A stretch of DNA of 64,000 nt from Syncephalis fuscata (taxonomy: Eukaryota > Zoopagomycota > Zoopagomycetes > Zoopagales > Piptocephalidaceae), in contig JAHLTZ010000019.1 in NCBI GenBank assembly GCA_025786725.1, positions 372,001 to 436,000 on the forward strand. The letters are read 5' to 3'. Both the position numbers and the translations under genes were made by a program. Shown here piece after piece: positions 24,517 to 36,232 of this stretch (position 1 is the stretch's first letter; the number at the start of each line of letters is the position of its first letter). The notes under the pieces are model-generated. The model saw only the letters and a program-made list of their open reading frames with translations, was not told the DNA's origin and made no database searches.

Positions 24517-24889
24517 GCAATTGTTTTGGGTCGTGGAGCGTATTAACGATGCTATAACGGTATTCTGCAATGCGTTCGTAAATTTCGATGCTTTTCTGCT
24601 ACATTTTTCGGTTGCATTCAATGGATAAATAAATGTAATGCATACCCGTTCCGTTTTTCCATCATTCTAAGTGTTAATACTGTTGGGACATTAATAATGA
24701 TAAATTAACAAATGGCTTAATGATTTATTAAAAGAAGACAATATAATAGTAATAATGTTAATAATGTTAATAATGGTAATAATGATATTACTGACTATTC
24801 TCCTTTTCTATCCTAGTCATCTTGATTCCAATCAATCTTTTTCATCTATTTTTCGTTTTCATTTTACTTGACAGTTTGGCTTTCAAACA
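24517..24889. other. Intergenic spacer eL13 to NDUFS5-like gene
   Basis: 373 bases: 3' UTR of eL13, then AT-rich DNA with (AAT/AATG) repeats near 24740-24790 and a T/C-rich stretch ahead of the next ATG. Nothing else seen. Confidence 0.7.
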
Positions 24890-25420
24890 ATGGCGTCTGG
24901 ATTTGGTATTCACGGCGGTAAGAACACGATTCTGTAATTACGCGTTATATTGTTGGCAAATCTGTTTTAAAATGTATTTATCTAAGCAAATCACTTGTAT
25001 CTGTTAATCTGTCAGGTCGCGGTCGCTGCTTTACAATGTGGCAGGAATTCCGTAAATGCTACGCACAGGCTGAGTGCCCCGAAGACTGCGAACCACAGCT
25101 AGACGATTACAATGAATGTCTTACTCACAAAAAAGAGGTAAGCTATTTATACGTAGATTAATGGTGTAGATACTGTCCTTGATGAAATAGAGCAATACTA
25201 GGCTGTATCGACGTAAATTGACACAATATCTATTTTTATTACTACTATTTAATAGACAGAACGTGCCCAATTGATCCAGGCAGAGAGACATCGTCAGCGA
25301 CAGGCTGCGATTAATGAAAAAGTGGAAGCTGCTACACATGCTAGCCAAACGGACCCCACTAATTTTATGGCGCGTCTTAAAGTTTTGGAAGAGGAGCTGA
25401 AACGAAAGCAGAGTTCGTAA
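24890..25420 (+). CDS. Complex I 15 kDa subunit, NDUFS5-like
   Basis: Small twin-CX9C subunit on the intermembrane-space face of mitochondrial NADH dehydrogenase. Exons 24890-24917, 25016-25137, 25256-25420; 104 residues. The start MASGFGIHGG is the family signature, followed by RGRCFTMWQEFRKCYAQAEC and CEPQLDDYNECL. These give CX9C twice (C-FTMWQEFRK-C and C-EPQLDDYNE-C), as expected for Mia40 import. The last exon is a charged helix (RLKVLEEELKRKQ). Its presence implies a respiratory complex I. Confidence 0.9.
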
Positions 25421-27115
25421 AGTGTGTGCGCTATTATTGCGCTTAGTTTCGATCTGATAGTAAAATGGTTGCCTGAATTATCGCTTTTATCTTAGTGAAA
25501 ATGTGTGGCACTTGTTAGCAGTCTATTATTGATACAGTATTTTTTAATAATATAGCAGTGTAAATGGAGTCTTGAAAAATGGCAAAGAACTAAGATATAA
25601 TTTATCAGCAATATATTGATTAGTTGGTATTGTTACTATATTCAAGCACATTTTCACATAGATATAATTGCTGTAAATATCGTAAAATTGTATAATTAGC
25701 TATCAGCTAACCAATCACAGCACTAGTATTAATAAAGTTTAGATCAAAAATATCAAGAATATACGTGAGAAGTTATATACTGATTATGCCATGATTGTAA
25801 AGCAATTTCCAGATAGTAAATGATAATAAGCAGCCAGTAATCGATATCGTTGTGTTTAAAATTAAATAAAGTTTGCATATAAATAATATTAAAAAATAAA
25901 GCTTAATAACTGAATCAAAGTTAATCTAATTGATTTTATAGTTGATATATATAATAAAAAGGTATATGTAATAGTAAATAAATATTAGTAGATGCCAATA
26001 ACTACAATTTAAATGCCCTTTTACCGTGTACAATTTTTATTCATCTATATACAAGAATGGCAAGCAGCCGATCGGCGTCGTGCTATAAATACCAACAGTT
26101 ACGCTGCACCATATCTGTGCTATTAACAATTCCATTTGTAATATATCTATACTTTTTTATGTTTGAGTGATTATACAAAAGTATTATAATTATTCTACAA
26201 TTAAATATATTTACACACATACACAGCATACTCCTGCCCAATATTTATTGTATTATAATAACTTTATTAGCTAGTCCTTGCATTTCCATATTATTAAAGT
26301 ATACTGAGGATGATAAGCAATAAAAAGTATGAATATTAGTGAAAGAATTGTTGTATGAGTGACTCAATAAATGGAATGCGCAAAGTAACTGGTACTTTTT
26401 AAAGAACACAATCAATAAAAACATAGAATTTATACGAGTAGAACGTAGTTATTAAAATAGTTGGTGTAGATGCAGTATTGAATATAGCTACTTGTAATCT
26501 AGCCATTCAAGTATCAATGACTTTAATTGAATACATGTACCAGTATTTAGTTTATTAAACATAATAAGCACAACATTAGACAAACTAGTAATGGAGTCAC
26601 AGTGTTATGTCGATTCAGCAAACACCTCATGCGCTTCTTTATTAAATCTACCATTTAATGTAATATATGTGTAATGCCCACCACCTCCCTCTTTATTACC
26701 ACCACTTCAATCAAACCAAAGCATTTAGCAGATGCGCAATAGCAATGCCAGTTAGTGTTGGGTAATATAAACCAGATAAGTATATGTCCCATTTAGAATC
26801 CAGCCAAACGATAGTACCAACGACAGTATACAGTATTGTTGTCGATGCTTGTGCCAACGGATTCTATAGTTGGTATTGTAAGTTGCATGCAAAATATTTG
26901 TGCCCGATAACAAATGCAGTTAGATATACTTGTTGATCCGGCACCAATGCTCGAATAGCTATAATAAAAGTGCGTTAGTATTGTTTAGTAGTAATAGGCA
27001 CCTACATCTAGTTGATTGTTCTTGCGTATAGTTTATAGTGTACACGAGTGAGTTGTTTGTGTATTGTTGTTATCTGTTATAAAATAAACTAGAAATGTTG
27101 TTAAAAGTTGTTAAA

Positions 27116-27229
27116 CAAGATAGCAGCTAATATAGCAACTATACGTCCACCTGGAGTACCGGCAATACTACGACTTGGGCGTAAGTAACATTTGTCGGAT
27201 GCGTACAGCTTATATTAGCTGCTATCTTG
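27116..27229. repeat. Perfect 19-bp inverted repeat
   Basis: Left arm CAAGATAGCAGCTAATATA (27116-27134) and its exact reverse complement at 27211-27229, with a 76-nt spacer. No coding role evident. Confidence 0.9.
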
Positions 27230-28242
27230 ATGGCAATGCTGTTTAATAAATGTTATAAGATGCCATGGCAATTCAAGCGTAGCAATAAGCTGCACCAAGC
27301 TATGGATTCACCCATTTGTAGTTGGTGTTTAGAGCTAAACACATGAACACCACAGCATATTACAACTAAACAACACATCGCATATACTGATATGTCATTA
27401 AATGATTGTAATATAGCAATTAATCTATATCACGCTAAAAGTAATTGTAGCAATACTAGCTTTGCGCCTAGAATTCCAAGCAATCCAGTAGAAATATCTT
27501 ATAATGATTAGCCCGAGCGTGTCCGATAATATTTAAGACTAATGAAGCTATACTGCAACTATTCAACAACACCCACAAGTAAACAGTATATATATACGTT
27601 TGCCTATTACATGCATTCACATATCACACCAATCTAATGTGTGATGGCAGTGTTCAGCAAGTTGAATACTACCAGCACACCTCCAGCGCGCGTTACAAAC
27701 AAGTGAACACTAACATATGACCACCCATCACAGGTCGCCGCATCAACATGAGGGAGCGTACAGCAATACTGACTTGCTAAACACTGCTACTGCACGCTCT
27801 AGCATCCCACATGTCTCCGCACTACACTAGTATATAGTCGCCTATTACAGGCAACCATATAATTGCTGAGCCAGTATAATACAGTAGTCTGCAAATACTG
27901 TATTACACATTCAACAGAGCTCAAAAGTAAGAACACAGTATTCCATGATCAACCAACAAGGGATCACACACCACTGGATGTGACTACTAGAACAGATGCT
28001 TTCCATTAACAAACGGTTTACAGCACATTAACAACTAGAAACAGAAGAAGGCGAAGTAATGAGCAAAGTAATCTCAACACAACCTTATAAACTTCAAAAC
28101 ATATCTACCAATTAGAATAACAATATTGGTAAATAGTATGTGGCAACTGTTCATTGGCGTATTGCAACTGACTGAAACCTAATGCCAGATACCATCTTAT
28201 CAGTAAATTGGATTATAATCCCTTCCTTATTTCCCTATTTGC

Positions 28243-28482
28243 TCACTTTTTGCCTTCCATTTGCCGGTCATTTCCGCGCATAATCAGCATATCTACACTG
28301 GCTAGTTGAATCAATTGGCCAATACAACTGAAACATAGCCAAATGCAACCATTCTTAATCAGTTGTACCACATAATAGCGGCTCTTTCCGATGCTATCAA
28401 TATTTTCAGGGTCTAGCGGGTATTTTGCTTTCCCCAAGTATTCTTGCCATTCGCACACAATTAAATCAGTCGATCCACACAA
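28243..28482 (-). CDS. Possible small or fragmentary protein-coding stretch
   Basis: An open stretch of about 80 codons, with no ATG at its beginning but a splice-acceptor-like TACAG just upstream. It encodes a soluble part (VCEWQEYLGKAKYPLDPENI) and then a hydrophobic segment (NGCIWLCFSCIGQLIQLASV), ending in a charged tail. Composition is more coding-like than the surroundings. It could be a last exon, a gene fragment or chance. No family recognised. Confidence 0.22.
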   Translation of the reverse strand: MCGSTDLIVCEWQEYLGKAKYPLDPENIDSIGKSRYYVVQLIKNGCIWLCFSCIGQLIQLASVDMLIMRGNDRQMEGKK

Positions 28483-29075
28483 TTTATTACTGTATTAGTT
28501 AAATAAAAATGACTATTTTTCTTTAGAAATATGGTCTATAACATAATTCACCGATTGAGTTTCAATGCTACTAAATAGAAATAAAATACACGTTGTTCAT
28601 ATTACATTACAAAGCCCGTTAAAGTTATGAAGTAAAAACAGGAATAAACACGTAACCATATCGACTGCAAAGGCCAACATGAAAACCAGTATGATGTAGC
28701 ACATGCATGCTTAGCCAAGTGACTATATAAAATACCGATATGCACAATAGTTTGCTATACAGCTTAGGACTGAGCTATAGCATCAGTAAGCAGAATATAC
28801 TACAAGTTCAGCGCTAGATTATTTTTACAATAAAATATTATTGTTGTTATACCATCTTTAATACTAATTGATATTGTGTATTGTACGCATGTTTAAATCA
28901 GTGAATAACGCAATGTATTGAATCTTTCGCCTTATCTTTTCATTTCACTTTAAAAGCTCGTTTTTTTATTTTAACAAACTATCTGTTATTATTGCTTGTA
29001 TTTAAAATTTGCAACATCCTAAATTCTACAAATAGCCAAACAATTCTCACTTCGGCCACTATATCCATTACTACT

Positions 29076-31343
29076 ATGTCCTATCCAGATTTGCCCTTTG
29101 CGACTGCATCATATGCTACATCTTGCCTAATTCTCTAAGTGATGAGGATTTGCTCTACGCAAAAATTCCAGCAAGTTGGAATAATTTATCTGAAGAAGAA
29201 CGCAGTAATACAACTGCGTGGATTGAGGTGTATGGTCCGACACCTCAAGGTATGTTAAGTTGATACTAGACGTAAATGTGTCTAAACGCTAGTTGTTTAG
29301 AATTCATTTTGTCGAATAGCCAGAGCTTTACAATTGGGGCCAATCAACACTGGTAACTAGCAGCTATATATATATATATATTAGTAAACTGACAGTATAC
29401 TATCTAACAAATAGCGATTATCGACTTAATGTAAAACACATGCCTCAGCTGTGCTGTGAGTTAACGGTAGTAAGTACAATTTATATTTTATCAAACTGGT
29501 ATTAATTATAAATCGTTACAGAAAGATACTGTTATAACATGTTCCGTAAGTAAATAATTTTTTAATATGTTTATTGCTGACTATCAGTATAGAGCATTGA
29601 ATTACCTGTTTTAACAGGTTAGTTTGTATAAGTAATTATAATGAAATTATTAATATTGAGTTTAGTTAACGGTAAAAAACTGGGTGTGTGTGAGACAAGA
29701 AAATTTAATGGCAATTGCTATATCGAGATACCTAATTGTAAAAGTAAGTAACATATATTTATTGTTAGTATGCTTAACCATACATTGCAGCAACTTTCAA
29801 TGTTTACATCTTGGAGCGCGTCAATACTATAAAAGTAGAAGAAAGTATAGAATATCAAAAAGTAAGTTTTTAAATACATTTAAATATTATTAGTGTAACA
29901 GAATAATACTATAGAAAATCCATTTGCCTTATATTATAACAAGCCGAAAACTTGGGCAGTAAGTATTTATACCAAATAAAATAACTAACTAATAAATTGC
30001 TTGCAATAGAGGCTCATATGGATTGGTACGTATGGGATTTAATCGCATCATGCGTCAGCGTGTCGCAATTAAGATCTCGCCGCAAAGTCATAGTATTAGC
30101 AGTTTCCTAAACGAAGTTTGCGCCTTAAATGTTGTGGGAAGCCATCCACGAGTTATACAGTTGTTAGGCTGGGATTTTACCAGTCTTAATACATACTTGT
30201 ATATTCAGTATGCGGATGGCGGTGATTTAAGTAGCTACATTAAACGCCATGCTCCACTTCCAGAGATGGAAGCAAAAAATATCTTCAAGCAGTTACTTGA
30301 AGGGATCCAGGTAACTAATATCCTAGATTATTAATTAAGACACCAACACTTTATTAGTTCCTTCATAGTAAAGCCATTATTCATCGTGGTAAGTAAAATA
30401 CTTTATTTATTGGTACAGTTATTAATTATTGTTATTATCTTCATTTAATTAGATATCAAGGTAATTTATTAATTTAATATTAAGCACAATTACTTACAAT
30501 TATATAGCCTGGCAATATATTGCTTCAGAAATATTGCGAATATCCCAAAGTTTTGTATACGGACTTTGGAATGGCTTGTTTTTTAGAACCTTGTTCCGTA
30601 GTGTCCGATTTTTGCGGTACACTTTCTTTTATGGCACCTGAGGTTTTATTATGGTCAGGTAAACGGGCGTCTCTGATTAAGGATGCCGAAGAATACACAG
30701 AAATAGTAGACCTATTAGATTCAGTACCATTTAACATTGGTGGCTATGGTAAACCTATAGATATGTGGAGTTTAGGGGCAACACTCTACAGAATGGTATT
30801 TAGTAAGTATTAATAAAAAATAAAATACTTTACTAACTTCGATATCATAACTAGAAAAATATCCATATGGTGCATCAGATGAACTAGAGTATATAACAAA
30901 TATATTTGAAAAATCGCTTACTTTTGATTACAATAATTCGAAAAGACTAAGTGATCAAAGTAAGTTAAATATTTTTTTATTTTAACAACTAACATTGTGC
31001 AGTCGTCCATTTAATGGAAAAACTATTTAATATCGATAGTAGCATGCGATACACGGCAGAAAAGGCGCTAGAGTGCGCTTGGCTTACTGAAGAAAAAACA
31101 GTGCCAATAAAGGTGACGTCTACTGCCAAAAAACAGCATCAGCCAGTTCCCGTGCTTCTAAAACAACAGCGGCCAATTCGTCAGTGTCGTCTCAAGCCGA
31201 AAATCCAAAATATTACCAAGCAAATGGCTTTTTTGGAAAAACGCATACCAGTTTGTCAGTCTCGTACCAAATCAAAGATTTACGATAAAAAAAAGCGAAT
31301 CGTTCCCTTCCGTAAATGCCGTTTGAATAAAAAGGCACGGTAA
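29076..31343 (+). CDS. FHA-domain Ser/Thr kinase, Chk2/Rad53/Cds1 type
   Basis: Checkpoint-type kinase. Exons: 29141-29249 (5' limit uncertain), 29301-29352, 29415-29469, 29522-29545, 29593-29617, 29666-29743, 29791-29861, 29915-29958, 30010-30310, 30358-30388, 30453-30460, 30508-30802, 30855-30959, 31003-31343; 513 codons from 29141. FHA part: EFILSNSQSFTIGANQHCDY then LTVNGKKLG. Kinase: glycine loop LGQGSYGLVRMG, Lys in RVAIK, catalytic loop IIHRDIKPGNILL, TDFGMA, CGTLSFMAPEV, about 30 extra residues, then MWSLGATLYRM. The tail is Lys/Arg-rich. HRDIK is split by an 8-nt exon. ATG 29076 gives MSYPDLPFATASYATS but needs one extra base to reach the exon frame; alternatively the start lies in an unseen upstream exon. 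Confidence 0.85.
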
Positions 31344-34300
31344 CTAAAGGGTAAGAACTCACTAACAATTATAAAAAGCATAACACTAATTATCTTAAAT
31401 ATTTAGCTGTATATTGTCTGCCTATTGCTGCTTCATATACTATGAATAAATACTATGAGTATTATTTTGTTTAATATCTAAGTCGCACTCCATTTTTTAT
31501 AATGTAGTGAATGTTCATATATTTTATTGCAATGATATGTGCCGAATTATCCATTGTTCGATAAAAGTGGTCATGATAAATAAAGAATATTACAATTAGT
31601 CGTATTCAATACAACTATGTCACGTTATTCTTTTTAACAGCAAAATCAATAAATTATTTAGTTAACTACCTTATTTATTTATGTTAATATTATTAAGCTA
31701 ATAAATGTATACTTTGCGTCTTTTAACTTTTACCTTAATTTTAAAAGTATATGGACCCTATTATCTATTTACTAAGTTAAACAAAGTTAGTTAATTACCC
31801 AGCATATTGTATGTCATTTAATCTTGTTATTTAATTTGCTTTTATAAATGATTTATTAATTATTTAATATTTGTTTTGGTGGTTAAATGCCTTTTCTAAT
31901 AAATACTCACACAATTGAACTAAATAATTTTCTATTGAACATGAAACTAGGATTAATTCACATCAGGGTCCAAAATACTCATCATTGTAGATTTATTATC
32001 CACTATGCATATATTCTCTATCCACTTATATCATTTTAATTGTATACTCATACTATTATATATTATTTTATAATATAGTAGACACGCACTATTTAAAAAT
32101 GCTGTTTATTTGACATTATCTTTATTATTTATAAATATCAACTCGTTTATTTTATTAAATCGTTACCAATACAATTGCAATGATGCTATTCATTCATATG
32201 CTTATCATTCTGTTAGAGAATAGACATAAACTGTTAATAAAAGTATTTATTGTTATTTTATTTATAATTGACGTGTTAGTACAGTAGAATAAAATAATAG
32301 CACATTTTAATATGACTGAATGGACAATTGAGTTAACTGGCTAATGGAAATATGGCTGTTTTTGTAAAAAAAAGCCTGATGTAAGGGACTATAATTTGAT
32401 ATACTAATAAGATGGCATCCGTGCATTAGAAGGTTTCAGCCAGGTACAATACGCCAACGAACAATCACCATACAATCTTTACCAATATTATCCATTCTAA
32501 TTGGCAAATATATTTTAAAGTAAGTTTATAAGGTTGTATTGCGGCGTAAACTAGCTGTCCTGTTGGAGTTTTTTTTAATAATGCGTTATTATAAAATATG
32601 GTAATAGCAATTTTATTAGCTTTTCTTTTACCTTTACACACGTACATGTTTAATAAATTTTAGATTCTATTGTTTTGAATACTATCGTTTATTGCATTGA
32701 CAGATCTGTCATTTAATTAATTAATTTTATATTAGCTATTGTAAAATTATCGATTCAGTGGTTTTATTTCACGCATTGCTAATACTAGGAATAAACAAAT
32801 GATTTTTAGGGATAAGATATAACCAGTAGACAATAAATTGGTGTATAATACAATGTATGGATAGGTCCCAGCTAAGAAAGCAACAATATGTTATGGATTA
32901 GTATTATCATGGTAGATAAAACAGATAGTATGAGTATGGTGATTGTAATTTCATAAGTAAAGACTGAGAGTCCAACTGGCCATGGGCCACAAAGGTTCAA
33001 AGGATACATCATATCTATATTCAGATACACGAGTAGCATGTGTTCAATATAAATACGCACATGATTATTTACCTCGTAGTAGAGCATTAATCTTTATTCT
33101 AATACTATCTTATTGTTGCTTAGTCTTAGTCATTATCATGCCATCACAAATGCCGGCGTCAGTCACAGTATTTGACCAGGAGAAGCGGTGCAAAAACGAC
33201 AAATCATCCAACGTCATACATACAACACTGAATACACATTAGAGAAATCAAAATGAAAGACGTGCAAGAAACAAATGGATCGTGCACAGCCAAACACCAG
33301 TGTTTATGTTAATGTTGCTACTGGACTACGAAAGCTCGTAACTATTGATAACAAAAACCAAGTAGTTGTATCTATCTAAGCATGTTAGTAAAATAGTAAG
33401 TATACTAATAGGATTAATAATAATGGCACAATAAAAACAATTTACACCAGAGACAAGCGTAATCATAGAATATATCATAGCTAAAATGCAAATGCTAAAC
33501 TAGTACCAATAATCCCTATTTGTGTGCAATCGGTTGATAGGTGGTGTAGTGCAAATTCTTCACGCACACGCACTCTCAATGGTTTGCCATTCTACTCCCC
33601 TTTTCCCTTATCGCTGCCAATCATGACATCATTCTGAAAATGGCATTCCTCACAGAGGTACAAGCATAGACACCGACGTTGTGTACTGCATCAAACGTCA
33701 TTTTTAGCGGAGATTCTATCTTAAAACGCAGCGTGCCTCTAAAAGGGCATGCTAATCACATGGTTATATTATTGGCAGGTAGAATATACATTGTGGTTGA
33801 TAGTGCTGACAAGTAGTTTCAACCTCAACTGCCCTTCTATCCAATACAAAGCGAGCAGACACTCAAATGGAATAGCTATGTATTTTAGCCGATTCAATAT
33901 GTTTAGCGCAGACTCCGACAAATCAATCTATGTAAAGGGTTTGTATCGGGGGAAGGGGCTATTCCAACTAAAATAGATAGATAAACAGATAGATAGATAG
34001 CGAGAAAAAGAGAAAGCGAGGAGAGAAAGTAATGAAATAGTCATCGGAATAAATAGAAACAAATCATAATAATGACATAGTGCTGTCTATCTTGTTGATT
34101 TGTCAATATCAACGGATGGGCGGTTGCCAGGTCATTGTTGCGATGGTCTCGTGTGTCTATGCTTGTGTGTTCAACAACGGCCGATAACAACGCTGATTTA
34201 TTGATGAATTACTACTGCCATTATCATGGTGGTCATACGTATTGGATGCCATGTAGTGGCGACGGAGAAAAGGCCACATACACACGCGTGTTCATCAGCA

Positions 34301-34834
34301 CCACCACCACACACACACACGCACACATCTCATGACGAACCCTTATCCGTTCATAGTTATAGCTATTTGAGGATTACCATAAATTGTCAGGTCATTTTTG
34401 CCACCGCCTTGCTTTTACTCTCTCCTCTCTCTCACACACTCATTCTTGGCCAATCTATCGTGAAAGCACACCCACACCCACACACCTTGCTTTCTTGCCT
34501 CCTTTTCTTTACGTATGCTATATTTCCCTCATTTAACACAGTCTCGTTTTTAGTGCTTTATTATTATTGCTACTACTACTACTACTACTACTACTACTGT
34601 TACCCTTTATCCCTTATTGTTTTATTATTACCATCTACACTAACGAGTGTTGTGACAATAATAGCAATATTAAAACAGCTAGTTGATTACCAATGATGTA
34701 AGCTAATAGATAACATGCACTGCATTGTTATCGACTGCATTTGCAGCAATAATTATTTTTGTTCAACTAAGTGTTTTTGCTAATATATTATAACTATTAC
34801 TTTATTTAGGGAGCAACAAAATAGCACAGCTACT
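31344..34834. other. Gene-poor 3.5-kb interval
   Basis: Holds dispersed-repeat copy D near 31900-32160, then AT-rich DNA. It also has microsatellites: GATA (33975-34000), CA (34308-34325) and CTA (34569-34600). Open frames at 32465-32647 (-), 32982-33242 (+) and 34226-34696 (+) lack family features or are low-complexity. 33550-34450 is less AT-rich and may include the promoter of the next gene. Confidence 0.6.
31900..32160 (+). repeat. Dispersed repeat, copy D
   Basis: Shares CTATTGAACATGA, AATACTCATCATTGTAGATT, TATTATCCACTATGCATATA and the distal TTATTATTTATAAATATC with copies B and C, about 11 kb away. Confidence 0.75.
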
Positions 34835-35717
34835 ATGTCATTGAAAAACGATAGCGATAAAGTAGCGTTATCAGTTGCTTTACCGTCGCCACCGCAACAG
34901 CAGCCACAACAAGAATCGCATACTGAACCACTTTCCCTACTTGAGCGACGCATTTCCGGACGAAATGGATCACCTGGTGTTACCTTTGTCAACAAGCGGA
35001 TTGGTGCGTAGTTTGAGCAGGGAGGATAAGCGTAATAGCGAGTGGAAGAAAGAGAGTGTGTGTGGGTGTGTGAAGTAAAAATCATTGGGTGTGACCAGTA
35101 TCTGTGAGCAAAGGCGAATGGAAATGCAAATGCCGCAGTCATAATCGTCATGATGATGAATTACAGTGGACTAACACTTGTTTTATGGATACTGTAGAAT
35201 TGACGCGCGGATTGACACTGCCTGATGCGCGTGCCCCTCGTACACCTTATCCTGCTAAACTGCCATTGACACCTGTCAGTGGTGGTACACCGACAGCAGA
35301 GCAAGGTATTTTAGATGAAGCAGGCGCCGCATTAAATAGCACTGCCGCTATTTCGTCTAATAATATTAATAGCAGCAACAATAATACGAATAATAACAAA
35401 AAGTTGAATAACACTTCTCCTCTTGCTGCCTCGTCGGCAACTGCAACTGCAGCAACACCTAATACCGATAATGCATCTACTGTGCTACCACGTCGAAACC
35501 GCAACTCTACTCGATTTGGATGGGTAACGGATTGGCGTCGTATCATTGGTGTTACAAGTATTGCTGCAGTTATGCTGGCCATGGTAATAACATCGGTTAA
35601 AATCTCATAATAGAAAAAACATATCCATTATATAATAGTCTTTCCAACTATTATATTAAGGTTGCTGTAATAGTGATTATTTTCACTATACTTGTCGATA
35701 TGACACTCAATTCATGA
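34835..35717 (+). CDS. Predicted single-pass membrane protein, function unknown
   Basis: Exons 34835-35003 and 35114-35583, then probably 35661-35717; 231 residues. The Gln/Pro-rich start is followed by SLLERRISGRNGSPGVTF. Across the first intron (donor GTGCGT) comes a Cys/His-containing stretch (EWKCKCRSHNRHDDELQW), then LTLPDARAPRTPYPAKLP, a long Asn/Ser/Ala-rich linker, and a basic segment (FGWVTDWRR). A hydrophobic helix (GVTSIAAVMLAM) follows. If the 77-nt intron (GTAATA...TTAAG) is removed, the helix continues as VAVIVIIFTILV and ends soon after. If it is retained, the protein stops at 35610 with a shorter helix. The spliced form makes the better membrane span. Not recognised. Confidence 0.65.
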
Positions 35718-36232
35718 CATGCTTTATTTTCTTTCTTTCTTTCATTCTACTAGTGAGTTCATCGCCATGCATTGATCTGTCTGGCCTTTGTTCTATCATT
35801 GGTATATCGTCATGATTTACACTTCTCTTTCTCCATTGCATTACAGAACACTTATTCACAAGCTGGTCAAGTTCTATTTCTTTCGTGTATCATCCATTAG
35901 TATCGCGTGTGCGTATATGGGCTTTGTTATTCTTTTATTAGTCTCGTTATCTCTTCTCGCTTTATTTTCAATTCTATCATTCCGTCAACTCTACACCTTG
36001 CTCGAGTTGAATGACGCAAAGTTCTTTGCCACTCAGTAACAGTTGATAACAGTATGTTTGTCAGCCAATTTATTATAAACAGCACAAATAAAACCTATTC
36101 TTAGTGGCACACTATAAATTATAGACCCATCCATTGGTCTAATGGCTTGCGTGTCCTTACATGCTTAAATAAAACATGTTTTTAAAGGTAATACAATGGA
36201 CAACCTATACCACGACAGTGTACAGTTGTCCT
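35718..36232. other. Intergenic, one small hydrophobic open frame
   Basis: Convergent spacer before the LMBD2 stop. An open frame with ATG at 35812 (to 36039, 75 codons) encodes a hydrophobic helix (YMGFVILLLVSLSLLALFSI) and a polar end (LYTLLELNDAKFFATQ). It could be a small membrane protein or a T-rich chance frame; no intron or family signal supports it. Confidence 0.4.

Larger units (their letters stand above)
25421..29075. other. 3.6-kb gene desert with inverted repeats
   Basis: No convincing gene. DNA is AT-rich up to about 26.6 kb, then less so to about 28.5 kb. It holds a perfect 19-bp inverted repeat (27116-27134 / 27211-27229), an imperfect 16-bp pair (27647-27662 / 27772-27787) and a 7-bp hairpin at 27623-27645. 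A 79-codon frame on the minus strand (28243-28482) is the only protein-like stretch. A TATAAAA-like box lies near 28725. The block may hold a non-coding RNA or an old mobile remnant; neither can be shown from sequence alone. Confidence 0.6.

Noticed and set aside
25421-29075. tRNA, snoRNA or rRNA gene in the long intergenic regions
   Set aside because: No cloverleaf A/B boxes or C/D box pairs could be found by eye here or in other gaps; a covariance search would be needed.
29078-29140. Intron in the first kinase exon to fix its frame
   Set aside because: No usable GT or GC donor lies between the ATG and the FHA exon frame.
32982-33242. 86-codon frame with one hydrophobic stretch
   Set aside because: No family, splice or context support; similar frames arise by chance in this gene-poor interval.
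34226-34696. 156-codon frame
   Set aside because: Made of CA and CTA microsatellites and T-rich DNA (His/Tyr/Leu runs).
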